From positions 806,001-870,000 of the forward strand of contig JASBNA010000008.1 in assembly GCA_038087015.1 (NCBI GenBank): DNA of 64,000 nucleotides, written 5' to 3'. The translations under genes and the position numbers were made by a program. Positions 38,873 to 49,260 of this stretch are shown piece by piece; within the stretch, counting starts at the first letter, position 1, and every line of letters starts with the position of its first letter. This DNA comes from Cerrena zonata (Eukaryota; Basidiomycota; Agaricomycetes; Polyporales; Cerrenaceae). The notes beneath the pieces are model-generated. The model had not been told where the DNA came from, did not search any database, and saw only the letters and a program-made list of their open reading frames with translations.

Positions 38873-41398
38873 ATGCAGGTCTGTCGTGGTACGTATTGGA
38901 CGTATTTGGTAGTCCTTTGCACCACCTGATCTTTTGTATGTAGCCCGTGCAGTTCTGGGCCGAAGCCTGATTCATTCTAGGCCGCAACCCGCTCTCCGAA
39001 CCCAACTTTCGAGACGGTTTGTATCTACAGAGACTCCGGCACCATTGGTATGTCTTTGTAGCATTATATGTACAATGATCGCTCTTGACAATTCCAATAG
39101 ACTCCTCCCCCTCGCACTCAGTCAAGATGGCGGACATTCCTGCAAGTTATTGGACGTGTGACTCTCATCACAATAGTTGGTAGCGGTGGACTATTCTATT
39201 ATGTCGCGCAGAAGGACAGGACTCCTGGCGAACAACTTCCTCACGACCCGACAAAAAAGACTCTCGTTGTTCTTGGCAGTGGTTGGGGCGCAACCAGTCT
39301 TTTGCAAAAGCTGGATACGACAGATTACAATGTTGTACGTCCATACCTCATTTTCCTTATCCTCGATCCTTGCTCAAATATTCACACAGGTCGTCATCAG
39401 CCCACGGAATTATTTCCTCTTTACTCCTCTATTGCCAAGTGTCGCTGTGGGTACATTGAGCCCACACTCGATCATCCAACGTGCGTAGTGCTTTCGAAAT
39501 CATCCTCTCGAAGAAAATGAACTTATCATGCGCGATAGCCACTCGTTATATTACTCGCCACAAAGACCGCACTGTGTCCGTCATTGAAGCTGCTGCCACC
39601 GACGTCGACGTATGTTTATATTCCGCTTGACTTCCTTCAAAATACTAATCACACGTGATATCCTGGTAGCCCATTGCGCAAACGGTGACATTCGCAGGTC
39701 AGTTATTTTTAGATTCTTCATATTCTTGGAAACTAACGTTCAAATAGATGAATCTGAGATCCAGGGTCTCATATCTTCAACCACCCTGAAGTACGACTAC
39801 CTGGTGTACGCTGTGGGAGCGGAGACGCAGACGTTCAACATTCCGGGTGTCAAGGAACATGCTTGCTTCATGAAGGAATTGGAAGATGCAGAGAAGGTAA
39901 ACATATGATTTCGTTCTGGAATGAACTGTGCTAATGTATTTTTTCTCTAGACTCACACTCGTTTCTTGGATTGTAAGTCACTCGATTGACTCATACCTAT
40001 GTCGCTAAATATTTTGCAGGTCTTGAGTCGGCTGCATTCCCCGGTCAGTCCGAGGAAGAGAAAAACCGTCTCCTTCACATGGTAAGTGGATACCCCTAAT
40101 CATGGTTTTGTGTCGTACTAATCCGTCTTCATCAGGTCGTTGTCGGTGGTGGCCCTACTGGCATTGAACTCAGGTAGATCTCATACATTCTATAACGACT
40201 CTAGCGCTAACTGTTTCCAGTGGAGAGATTCATGATTATCTCGAGGTACGTGTATATTTTACCCTCTTATCTATTTCCGTGCTCATTTTTGACTAGGAGG
40301 ATCTCCGAAGCTGGTACCCCGAACTGTCCAATAACATCAAGATCTCTCTTGTCGAAGCGCTTCCCTCCGTCTTGCCCATGTTCTCCAAGAAGCTCATTGA
40401 CTACACGGAATCAACGTTCAAAGAGGCCAATATTGATATCCTGACCAAGACAATGGTAAAGGAGATTAAGGAGAAGAGTATCGTCGTCCAAGGACCTGAT
40501 GGTGTCAAGAGGGAAGTCCCATGTGGAATGGTCGTCTGGGCTGCTGTCAGTTTTTTTAGCACGTCTCTACTGAGAATACCGTCTGACTAACTTGCTCGTC
40601 CTAGGGTAACACCCTTCGTAAAGTCACGAAGGATTTGATTGCCAAGCTGCCCGAACACCAGACAAACCGCCGCGGTATCGCTGTTGACGGTAGGTTCTTT
40701 CATTCGAATAGTCCCTACCTTCAATAACTCATCTTGATATAGACCACCTCCGCATGGCGGGTACTAACGGTACTGTCTTTGCACTCGGTGATTGTACGGC
40801 GACTTCGTATGCCCCCACCGCGCAGGTCGCCGCCCAACAGGGTTCGTACCTCGCGCGTGTGTTCAAGCAAATTGCCAAGCGTGATGCATTGGTATATGAA
40901 CTGCAAGCATTGGAGAATGCAGGCAGTCTGGATGAAGAGAAGCAAAAGCAGAAGGCAGACTTGACGAAGCAGGTGGAGAAGAGCGACAAAGTCAAGCCGT
41001 TCAAGTACTCTCATCAGGGATCGTTGGCGTACATTGGGTCCGAAAAGGCAATTGCTGACTTGCCCTTCTCGGTTGGTAACGTAAGTGGTATTCATCCTCA
41101 CGGCTAGTTTTCGTTACATTCAAACACTCAATTTACTATCGTATAGCTCGCAGTAGGCGGTGTTGCTACTGTAAGTGCTTAGACGTCTCTCACTACGTTA
41201 CCTTTCTAACAGCTTCATGTTTAGTATCTCTTCTGGCGTAGTGCCTACCTCAGCAGACTCTTTTCTCTCCGTAACCGAACCCTCGTCGCTACCGACTGGG
41301 TCAAGGTCAAGCTCTTCGGCCGGTAAGTCAACGATCCTCGCTTTACTTCTTAGTCATTAATTCTTCTACTTTGTTACAGTGATGTCAGCCGTGAGTAA
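38873..41398 (+). CDS. alternative type II NADH:ubiquinone oxidoreductase, mitochondrial
   Basis: Seventeen exons, the shortest 16, 19, 22, 24, 25 and 28 nt, join in frame to 550 residues. The first exon (38873-38888) and the second encode an Arg/Ser-rich mitochondrial presequence ([22 protein letters not shown]). Two dinucleotide-binding folds follow: [13 protein letters not shown] (FAD) and [15 protein letters not shown] (NADH). [19 protein letters not shown] and the second FAD block [10 protein letters not shown] are typical of Nde/Ndi enzymes, as is the terminal FGRDVSRE with a conserved hydrophobic membrane-binding segment before it. It transfers electrons from NADH to ubiquinone at the mitochondrial inner membrane without proton pumping. 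The Lys/Glu-rich insert after VFKQIAKR may form a coiled coil. Whether it faces the matrix or the intermembrane space cannot be decided here. Confidence 0.95.
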
Positions 41399-43264
41399 AG
41401 CCTGCTTTCAAATCTGTGGGCATATGGGGCGTGTGGGGCATATATCGGATGTGGTTATAGAGGACTGTCCATTCTATCATTCTATCTATTACATAGACTT
41501 TGAAGACCTTAGATATTTAGATAGAGCTATGTCGGATAGAATACATTACTCCTAATGTTTATTGACTTACCTATACCTTTGGTATCCCTGCCGGGTTTCC
41601 ATTGCTCTTAACCACCTCTAACCGTGCTGCAACATCAACATCTCCCAACGAGCCTGCTCCTCCTAACTCGGTGTACTTCATTCCAACCCTGGGGATATTC
41701 TTTGCCAGTGAAACCCGTGACAAGCTTCTCTTTCGACTTTTTAGGGTGTATCGATCGTTGAAGAGTAGACAACAACTTGGGTAGAGCGGGAAAGAACATT
41801 TCTGTGGGGTCAGAACACCACTCTGTACGCCTGCCGAAATCCTCTCACTACGATCCACACGAACGTACTCACTCTTTTTCAGGTTGCCTGTGATATCTCT
41901 ACGTATATGCATAGCCTCTGATGACCGGAGTGCGTACCGGGCCTCGACAATTGCTATCTGCCTCCCCTACTGTCCCATTCGTCAACGTCTTAATCTTGCT
42001 GTGATATTCTCTTATTGCTTCTGGATATACCTCGCTTATTCCCATGCAGCTATTAGTGAGCCAGCGTCGCTCCGTATCCCTTTCATAAACCTGTACGCTG
42101 TCATGTACCTAGAGACTCGGTGTCGTTATCACAGGTGTCTTACTGCCGTAACTCTACTGCTCTCTGGTCACCCCAGCCAATACACGTTCGCGCCGGACAG
42201 CACTACATGAAGTTATACACAATCCTCTCTCTTGTCGAACTCGCATCTACTCGTTCCGTTTCAAGCTTTCCAAACACCCCCTTGAACAGAAAACAATAGT
42301 CGTCTTTCTATGTCAACATTGCAACAATATTCTCTGTTTGGGCTGGGCGTATATCTGTTAATGCTGGATCTTTGAGGAGGAAGGGAACGTGTCATTGGGT
42401 AGTAGAGAAAGACAGCTGTGAACCGCCCTGGGAGGGCTACGTCTACTCGATCGATTCCCGTGTTGTGATTACATGCGTGTTGACCTTCAGCTTTCTGGCT
42501 TTGTTATGCATATCAGACTCGACAACGGTCCCATATGACTATTACTTGGGTTCTTGTCCACTTCGCAATAACAGCCGTCTCTAGTGCACCATCACATGGA
42601 CTATACCACGGTTCTACATCACGTTCTTAGTATATCTCCTGCTCGGGTACGTCGACTTCGACGTAACATCTCTAGATGCTTGCACGAATTGCGATTGGGC
42701 TAACTCTGAAGGCTATGAAGCCTCCTCTCTTGCCAGCCCGTCCTGATAACAGAACTTATGTTTCACTGAGTTGATCTCAGTCTAGGGCAATGCTGGCTAA
42801 CATTTCTATTTAGTGGATCAACTGCTACGATCTCGGCTTGAATGAAGCTACTCGGGGTAAACCCATAGTAGTCAATTCCAACCGTCTACATGAGCAAGTC
42901 TGTACAGATAGCACTCATCTTGACAACGGCACCACTGACGGCAGAGTATGCTGGGTGGAAAGTCAAATGGTACTTAACTTTCTCTGTTGTATTCCCCGTT
43001 TTTGTACTACTCTGTGATACTAGATCCAATGTACAGCTTTCAACTCATAAGCAGTGACAACTTGAGGGTTTTCTTTGATAAATAATACCATCCCCGCCTG
43101 CACAGATACATTTCGATCTCTGCGGAACCTATATCCAGTCAACCATAAACGGCGAAAAATATTCATTCAGACGCTTGATCCTAGGATCGAGTGTCACATC
43201 CTGTGCGCGCGAGACGCACGTAACACATACTCGTCTGCGCATCCAACTATCGCTCCCCCATCTT
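41399..43264. other. stretch without a supported gene
   Basis: Rich in pyrimidines on the plus strand, with several short frames but no motifs. It has ordinary CpG content, in contrast to the block that begins at 43,639. Confidence 0.4.
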
Positions 43265-43735
43265 CTTACTTGCTACCTTCATCTTCGCTATGCCTCGCTC
43301 TCGCTCTCACTCTACTTCCTCGCTACCACCCAGTTTACAGTCTTCGTGGTCTCTCCAGTCGCGGCCGATAACCGTTTATGATCAGACTGAAGAATTAGTT
43401 GATCACGCTTCGCTCAATCCCATACCTGGTATCTCAAGACAAGGTCCTATGGAAACCAATTCATCCGACAATCCAACCTCACTTGCCCATCCCTCATCTT
43501 CATCCGACATTCATTTCCCACTCGGAGAGCCAACAGCCACTGTCCTTGATGAATCCTGGGAACAAGAATCCGAATATTTGATAAGACAGGAGCAACATCT
43601 ATCCCCCCAAGTCCCGATTTCGACATCTCCACATTCTCGTATATCACCTACTCCAAATATCTATTCACCACACAATCTGAGTTATATATCAGATTCAGAC
43701 TCTTCCTTGGATCAGGCAGATTATTCCATGCTAAG
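43265..43735 (+). repeat. left arm of inverted duplication (CpG-rich copy)
   Basis: This segment is repeated in inverted orientation at 46153-46575. Shared blocks on the matching strands include cctatggaaac, cacttgcccatccctcat, atttgataagacaggagca and caacatctccaca. The left arm keeps many CpGs over its first 375 bp. It contains the start of the F-box gene's Ser/Pro-rich N-terminus. Confidence 0.9.
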
Positions 43736-46110
43736 GGACTGGGAAGATGTCTCACCCCTAGATTATCATGGTCTATCATTGGAGCATCTTGTTGGGTTTT
43801 CTCCCAGTGTGCACTATTCTCTTTCTGGTCCCAGAGCCCTATCATCCTACTCTTTGATTGGTCCCTTGTATGGCCAGCCCCTACATCAATCATCAGAAAT
43901 GCAGGAATCATCGCCCAGGTCACCCACCTTGATTCCATTGTATGGTCCCACTTTACCATCACATCAAATCTTATCACCCACCAACAACAGGACACTCAGT
44001 ACATCACTACCTCCTTCTCCCTTCAACCAACCTCTATTACAAGATTCATGGAGTGGTTCACTCTATACACAAACTGAAGGCTCATCTCATTCTCCAACTC
44101 TGGATTCAAACCATCCTGAAGGAAGTGATAATAATGTGATATCAATAGTTCAGGCACCCTTTATGATCACCTCACACTTATCTCTCAGTGTATCTAGATG
44201 GAGATCATCATCAGATCACCTGCAGTCTGGAGGTCTACATCTCACTCCAGTATTTGTCAGTGACCCTTCCCAACCACTACCTTATACTAATGGGTCTCAG
44301 TATCATTGTTTAAGTGTATCAACTGTATCAACAATCCTAAGACTACCTAGAAGGTACATATATATGATTATTTGTGATCCTTGTTACTGATAAGTGTTGA
44401 TTTTCAGGAGATTCTGGATAGGATGTTTGCCAAATGAGATTTATCTGATGATCATATCTTGGCTTGCAAATGCTGACAAACCTAGAAAGTATTTGTGTCA
44501 ATGTGCTCTTGTATGTTATGAATGGTTGAAGATTATTAGAAAGAAGCAATTTTGGCATATTCAAAGGCCAGTCTACTTTACCAGGCAGTTTAAACAGTAT
44601 GTTCTGTTCTCTTCCAAGAGTTGTGTTATATTTTAATTATGAATTCTCCAGGAGTTACCCAGTAGGATGTCTGCCAAATGAGATTTATCTGATGATCATA
44701 TCTTGGCTTGTAAGTGCTGAAAAACCTAGGAAGGATTTGTGTCAATGTGCTCTTGTATGTGGTGAATGGTTGAAAATTGTTAGAAACAGGCAGTTTTGGC
44801 ATATCCGAGCACCAATCTATCTTGTCAGACCACCTCTATTGAGACAGTATGTCCCATCAATTTGTTGCATTCTTTGTGTAATGTTTAATTTCTTTTTTAT
44901 ATAGCTTATTCTCAAATGGTTGTCTTCCCAATGAAATATATGATGCAATAATAGACTGGGTTGCATGTTGTCAAAAGTCACCACAAAAACACTTGGGTGT
45001 TTGTGCACAAGTATGTCACATATGGTCAGAAAGAGCTAGAAAACAGTACAATGTCAATGTCATTCTCAATGAGAAAAACATCTGCACATATGCAATGTTT
45101 ATTCACAAGCATCCTTCTACTTGCAGCTTAGTGCAAAGTATAAGCTTGAAAGAGTTTGATGTAGAAAGAAAATCTTCAATAATCACACAGGTTATGTTAC
45201 TAGTACATAGGCTGCCCAATATCAAGTGGCTTACTTTGCAAGCTGATTTTGATAATGATGTACATCCAAGCATATTCAAATATGCTATCAACAAAACTAT
45301 ACACAGTCTTGACATTGGTTTGGATTATAATAAGATAAAACCATGGTCATTACATTTGTTTTGGCAACTTGTGACATGTTTTCATTGCTTGAGAGCACTC
45401 TCTATTGATCTAATGGATGCATATCTAGTTAAGAATATATGTTCACTCAAGCCTTTACATCAAAACAAACTCAAATGCTCATTGACATCACTGACATTAT
45501 CAATAAATTCTATTGATCATGCAATGCTTCTGGATTCACTAGTTGAAGCAGGATCATTTACTTCAAATTTACAAATCCTTGAGATTCACATACAGTATGA
45601 AGATGAACAGTCTGAGATGGATCAATTGTGCAGTGCAATCCAAGCTCTTGTGATACACTGCAGTGATCACCTACAAATATTTATCTTCAACCCTCTGATA
45701 GACCCAATTCAAAGTAAGTTGATTTCAATAAAAGATGGTGACATATGAACTGTGGCTGATATTCTGACTTAGTCTCATTGAAGGGTTGCAGCAGTCTAAC
45801 TCAGTTCAATTATACAACTGGTAGTGATTTCCAGACAGAAACTATGCTCAATCAACTTCAAACTATAACCTCAACTGATATTGCTTACATCTCTGTAATA
45901 TTTGACACAGGATATGATAGTGAAATCAGTGGAATTGATGTTGAGCTTTGGGACAGGATTGACACTCTTCTCACTTCCCCTCAATTTGCATCACTCCACA
46001 AGGTTACCATAACACAGAAAGACATTCATCCTGAAGGTCTCACATTTCAGACTGACCTCTTGCCCAAGTTATATAAATGTGGTATTTTGGCTGTGCTTAA
46101 CCAGATCTAG
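43290..46110 (+). CDS. F-box-like protein with triplicated F-box module
   Basis: Five exons (43290-44353, 44408-44596, 44652-44846, 44905-45713, 45773-46110) join in frame to 864 residues. Residues 1-354 are Ser/Pro-rich and low-complexity. Exons 2 and 3 are near duplicates of 189 and 195 nt, each encoding GCLPNEIYLMIISWL and QCALVC-x-EWLKI. The start of exon 4 carries a third, more diverged version (GCLPNEIYDAIIDWV, VCAQVCHIWSERARK). These look like F-box-type helical modules. The rest resembles leucine-rich repeats (LTSLTLSINSID, NLQILEIHIQ). A ubiquitin-ligase adaptor role is therefore plausible but inferred. From its third exon segment onwards the gene is almost free of CpG, yet has no internal stops, which suggests long-term methylation with retained coding function. 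It is flanked by inverted arms. Confidence 0.7.
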
Positions 46111-46152
46111 AATACAGTGTAAAATAGTAAATTGTGTATGATATTTGTACAA

Positions 46153-46575
46153 GGTGATATGGAATGATCTACATAATCCAAGGAGGAGCCAAAATGTGAT
46201 ATATATGTCAGATTGTGTGGTAAATAGATATCAGAGTAGGTAATATGCAAATATGTGGAGATGTTGAAATTAGAACTTCAGGGGATGGATATGCTCCTGT
46301 CTTATCAAATATTTAGGTTCTTGTTCCCAGGGTGGGAAATGCATGTCAGATGAAAATGAGGGATGGGCAAGTGAAGCTGGATTGGTGAATGAATTAGTTT
46401 CCATAGGACCTTGTCTTGAGGGATCAGATATGAGATTGAGTGAATTGTGATCAGATTGTAAATAGTAGCTATTAGTCATGACTAGAGAGACTATAAGGAC
46501 TATACACTGGGTGGTAGTGAGAAAGTAGAGTGAGAGCAAGTGCAAGACATAGAGAAGATGAAGGTAGTTGGGGGG
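46153..46575 (-). repeat. right arm of inverted duplication (CpG-decayed copy)
   Basis: Reverse-complement copy of 43265-43735. Where the left arm has CpG this copy has TpG, CpA or another substitution: for example left gcctcgctctcgctctcac against right tcttgcacttgctctcac, and left catccgacattc against right catctgacatgc. It contains no CpG at all. A short deletion removes the left-arm segment around 43525-43556. Confidence 0.9.
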
Positions 46576-46821
46576 AGGTGTAAATAGAGCAATTCTCTTC
46601 TCAGGAGGCAGATAGTAATACTGAAGAGCCTTTTAGGGTACAATGAGGTTGCAGCCAGTCATATGGCCAGACATTTTGGACCACCAACCACTTCATGGAA
46701 TCCTACTCATGCTAAACCATCAACAAACAAATTCTATTCAATACAAATGACTTTACTAGATCTTCTAAGCCAATCCTAAACATTGTATATTTCTTCTAAC
46801 CTTTGTTCATTTTCTGGACCT

Positions 46822-48091
46822 TTATTGAGAAGGAACATCTGACGCAATCTGCTCAACCTTTCCATCATGCCACTTCGCAGTGACACTTCCATCCTGAGAC
46901 AATATAATGAGAAAGCTGTTCGATATTGGCAAGATAAATAGCTGACCTGGTTCCCGAAGTATGCCGCTTTGGCCATATGACAGAAAAGTCCGACTTCGAC
47001 GACACCTGTCAGCATCTTGACTCGTGCGAGCAACTATAGCGTTGTTATATCGGTCCTCTGACAACAGAGAGATAAGCGGGACGTACAGTGTAGGGATCCT
47101 TCATTTGTTCTTCGGGGAAGGGAGCATCGATGACAAAGTTACCGTTGTCAGTCACTATAGGGCCGGCTTTGGCTTTTCCCATTCGCAATGCTGCCTTCTC
47201 CGAGCCAAGGCGTTGGAGATTAAGAAGCACTTTGGCGAAGGCGAAGGGGGCAACTTCGACAGGAACACCTTGTTTCCACTTATTTAAAGGTGAGAATTCT
47301 TTCGCTACTGTGAGAATGCACCTCTAACGCACGTTGGTTCCGAGAAGTTGAGAATTCTTGCGGTAATCTGCAACGATGACCCATCTTAAATGAAAAATAA
47401 CTTTAGGGATCGTGTAAAAGTGTGTTTGGGAAGCAACTGACGTATCAGCCGCCTCAGCGAGGACCTTCTCCCGAAGGTGGCATGCACCTCCACCCTTGAT
47501 GCAGTTCAAGTCCCCATCGACTCTGTAGTAGAGTTAGACAAATGTCAGGAACTGAACGATATCGACTTACTCGTCAGCACCATCGATAGTGACATCAATA
47601 GTTGGATATTGATCAACATCTCCTAGCTGGAGTTTAGAAGAGATGATCAATTCCTTCGATTGAAAGCCTGAGTAAGGGTGAGGTCACTAACGGGATGATG
47701 AGGCTTGACAAGAATAGCTCACCGGTGGGGATAAAGATGCGACCTTCGTTTACTTCCGGACCTTGGGCGACTATACGTTCAACAACGTAAGGGACGGTCG
47801 AGCCTGTATTCGGGCTGGGTTTAGAAGACGAACGGGATGCATTGATCGAGGATGCGTACCGGAACCAATGCCAATGATCTTTACATAACAGCTTTATCAG
47901 ACATCCTTGCGGGACGAAAGGTAGAAACGTACCTTGTGTTCTGGAAGAACATGCTTGTCTACAGCAGTCCAAGCGGCTAGTCGCTTCGCTTCTTCTATCA
48001 CAGTGGCGGGTGGGGGTACTTGAGGTGTAGTGACTGGTCTTTCCGGAACGACCTTGTCGCTCAGGATATTGGTCCGAAGGCAGTTCTTCAT
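46822..48091 (-). CDS. RKI1: ribose-5-phosphate isomerase (type A)
   Basis: Nine minus-strand exons (48091-47933, 47878-47860, 47803-47723, 47667-47571, 47522-47442, 47384-47333, 47278-47087, 47033-46947, 46893-46822) encode 279 residues. Signatures of RpiA are GIGSGSTV (phosphate loop), [23 protein letters not shown] in pieces across two exons, [23 protein letters not shown] and [16 protein letters not shown]. The enzyme interconverts ribose-5-phosphate and ribulose-5-phosphate in the non-oxidative pentose phosphate pathway in the cytosol. The second exon is only 19 nt. The N-terminal 25-30 residues before EEAKRLAAW extend beyond the usual start; I chose the ATG at 48091. Its last exon overlaps the edge of the CpG-free block. 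Confidence 0.95.
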
Positions 48092-48492
48092 ATGAGTGTG
48101 TGTCAGAAGTTCGATCGAGTGTTGAGTAAAAACTGTTCGACGTCATAGGCAATGACAACATACAAGGGATCCCGGGTAAGAACAACGGATGGAATGGGCA
48201 TAGTAGTCGAGATTGAGAGGTGTTTTCTAGGTCTGTAATTGCAAGCAGATTGGTCGTCGTAGCTGACGAGGAAAGTGTCGGAGGAGGTAGACGTGGGTCA
48301 TAAAACGGTCTCCACCAGTTCCAGCGGTTTCGTAACGATGCTCTCATCTTGACCGTGACCTCTCCGGTAGTTGAATTTGTTCCGGCCACAAAGGTCCCAG
48401 GAACGTTGGGAATTGTCTCACAGAAGATTGTTATCTTGATTGTTGAGCGTGAGGGTCAAGTGAACTAGTAAGGACGATAATTGGGAGGAGCG

Positions 48493-48898
48493 ATGAAAGC
48501 TATCAAGGGTACGCTCTCTGCTTGCTACACGTACTGATCTTCAGTCACTAATACAATGCCTATAACGTGTATTCCAGGTGTCCTCTTTACATGGTGTGTA
48601 TCTCAAGCCTATATTGTGTGATGCCCGGCTTGTGTTATCATACGGATTGACATCACATGTTCGCTTTCAGCGACGCTGCCGTCAAGCAGATCTTGCTCAG
48701 TATGAATGAGAAGAATAGCTTCATCATCGAAGACCTTGATGACTACCATGTCGTGATAAAGGCAGACGAAGAGTGGAGAATTCGGACTGAATTGGAGAAT
48801 GAGGTTAGATCTAAATATTCCATGTATCCGCTGTGCTTGACTTCGCAGACTAACTGTCCCCACAGCTGGAGAAGAATACGTACAATCTGGAGGCATAA
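48493..48898 (+). CDS. TFB5: TFIIH subunit Tfb5 (TTDA/GTF2H5)
   Basis: Four exons (48493-48508, 48578-48593, 48671-48803, 48866-48898) give 65 residues, the usual size of this family. The spliced protein begins MKAIKGVLFTCD, then AVKQILLSMNE and FIIEDLDDYHVVI, aligning with the human GTF2H5 pattern. It is the smallest subunit of the TFIIH core, stabilising Tfb2 and the complex in transcription initiation and nucleotide-excision repair in the nucleus. The first two exons are 16 nt each, which is why frame-based searches would miss the gene start. It is divergent from the ribose-5-phosphate isomerase gene, with 400 bp between the starts. Confidence 0.93.
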
Positions 48899-49260
48899 AT
48901 AATCTCTAAACATCAGCATTTTGCCCGCGTACAATACATATTGATATCCTCAATTCCTATCTGTGCACGTATCTGCAGATGTGGTTGAAATCTCTGTTTA
49001 TAATTCCTGCTTAAGGCCGGTACTGCCAGCTTCTTCTATCAGAAGACCCCATCCTGGCAAAGCACTCACTATATATTCTATCTTTAGGGATGCCATAGTC
49101 GGGTCATGCTCTTCTGAAAGTGCATGCCGATGTCTTCTCTAGGAAGTAGAACCCCTCCATAGACCTATTTTCACTTCACTTGTCTCACGCTGTCATTTGG
49201 CCGTTCACTGGTATAAAGGCAGCACCCTTACTCACGTTCTCCTTCCGCCCCCGGTGCTCA

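Noticed and set aside
41399..43264. Retrotransposon remnant
   Set aside because: No reverse transcriptase, integrase or long terminal repeat pattern is visible.
47634..48389. 251-codon minus-strand frame over the ribose-5-phosphate isomerase gene
   Set aside because: It overlaps the isomerase exons in another frame; the isomerase model with family motifs accounts for the region.
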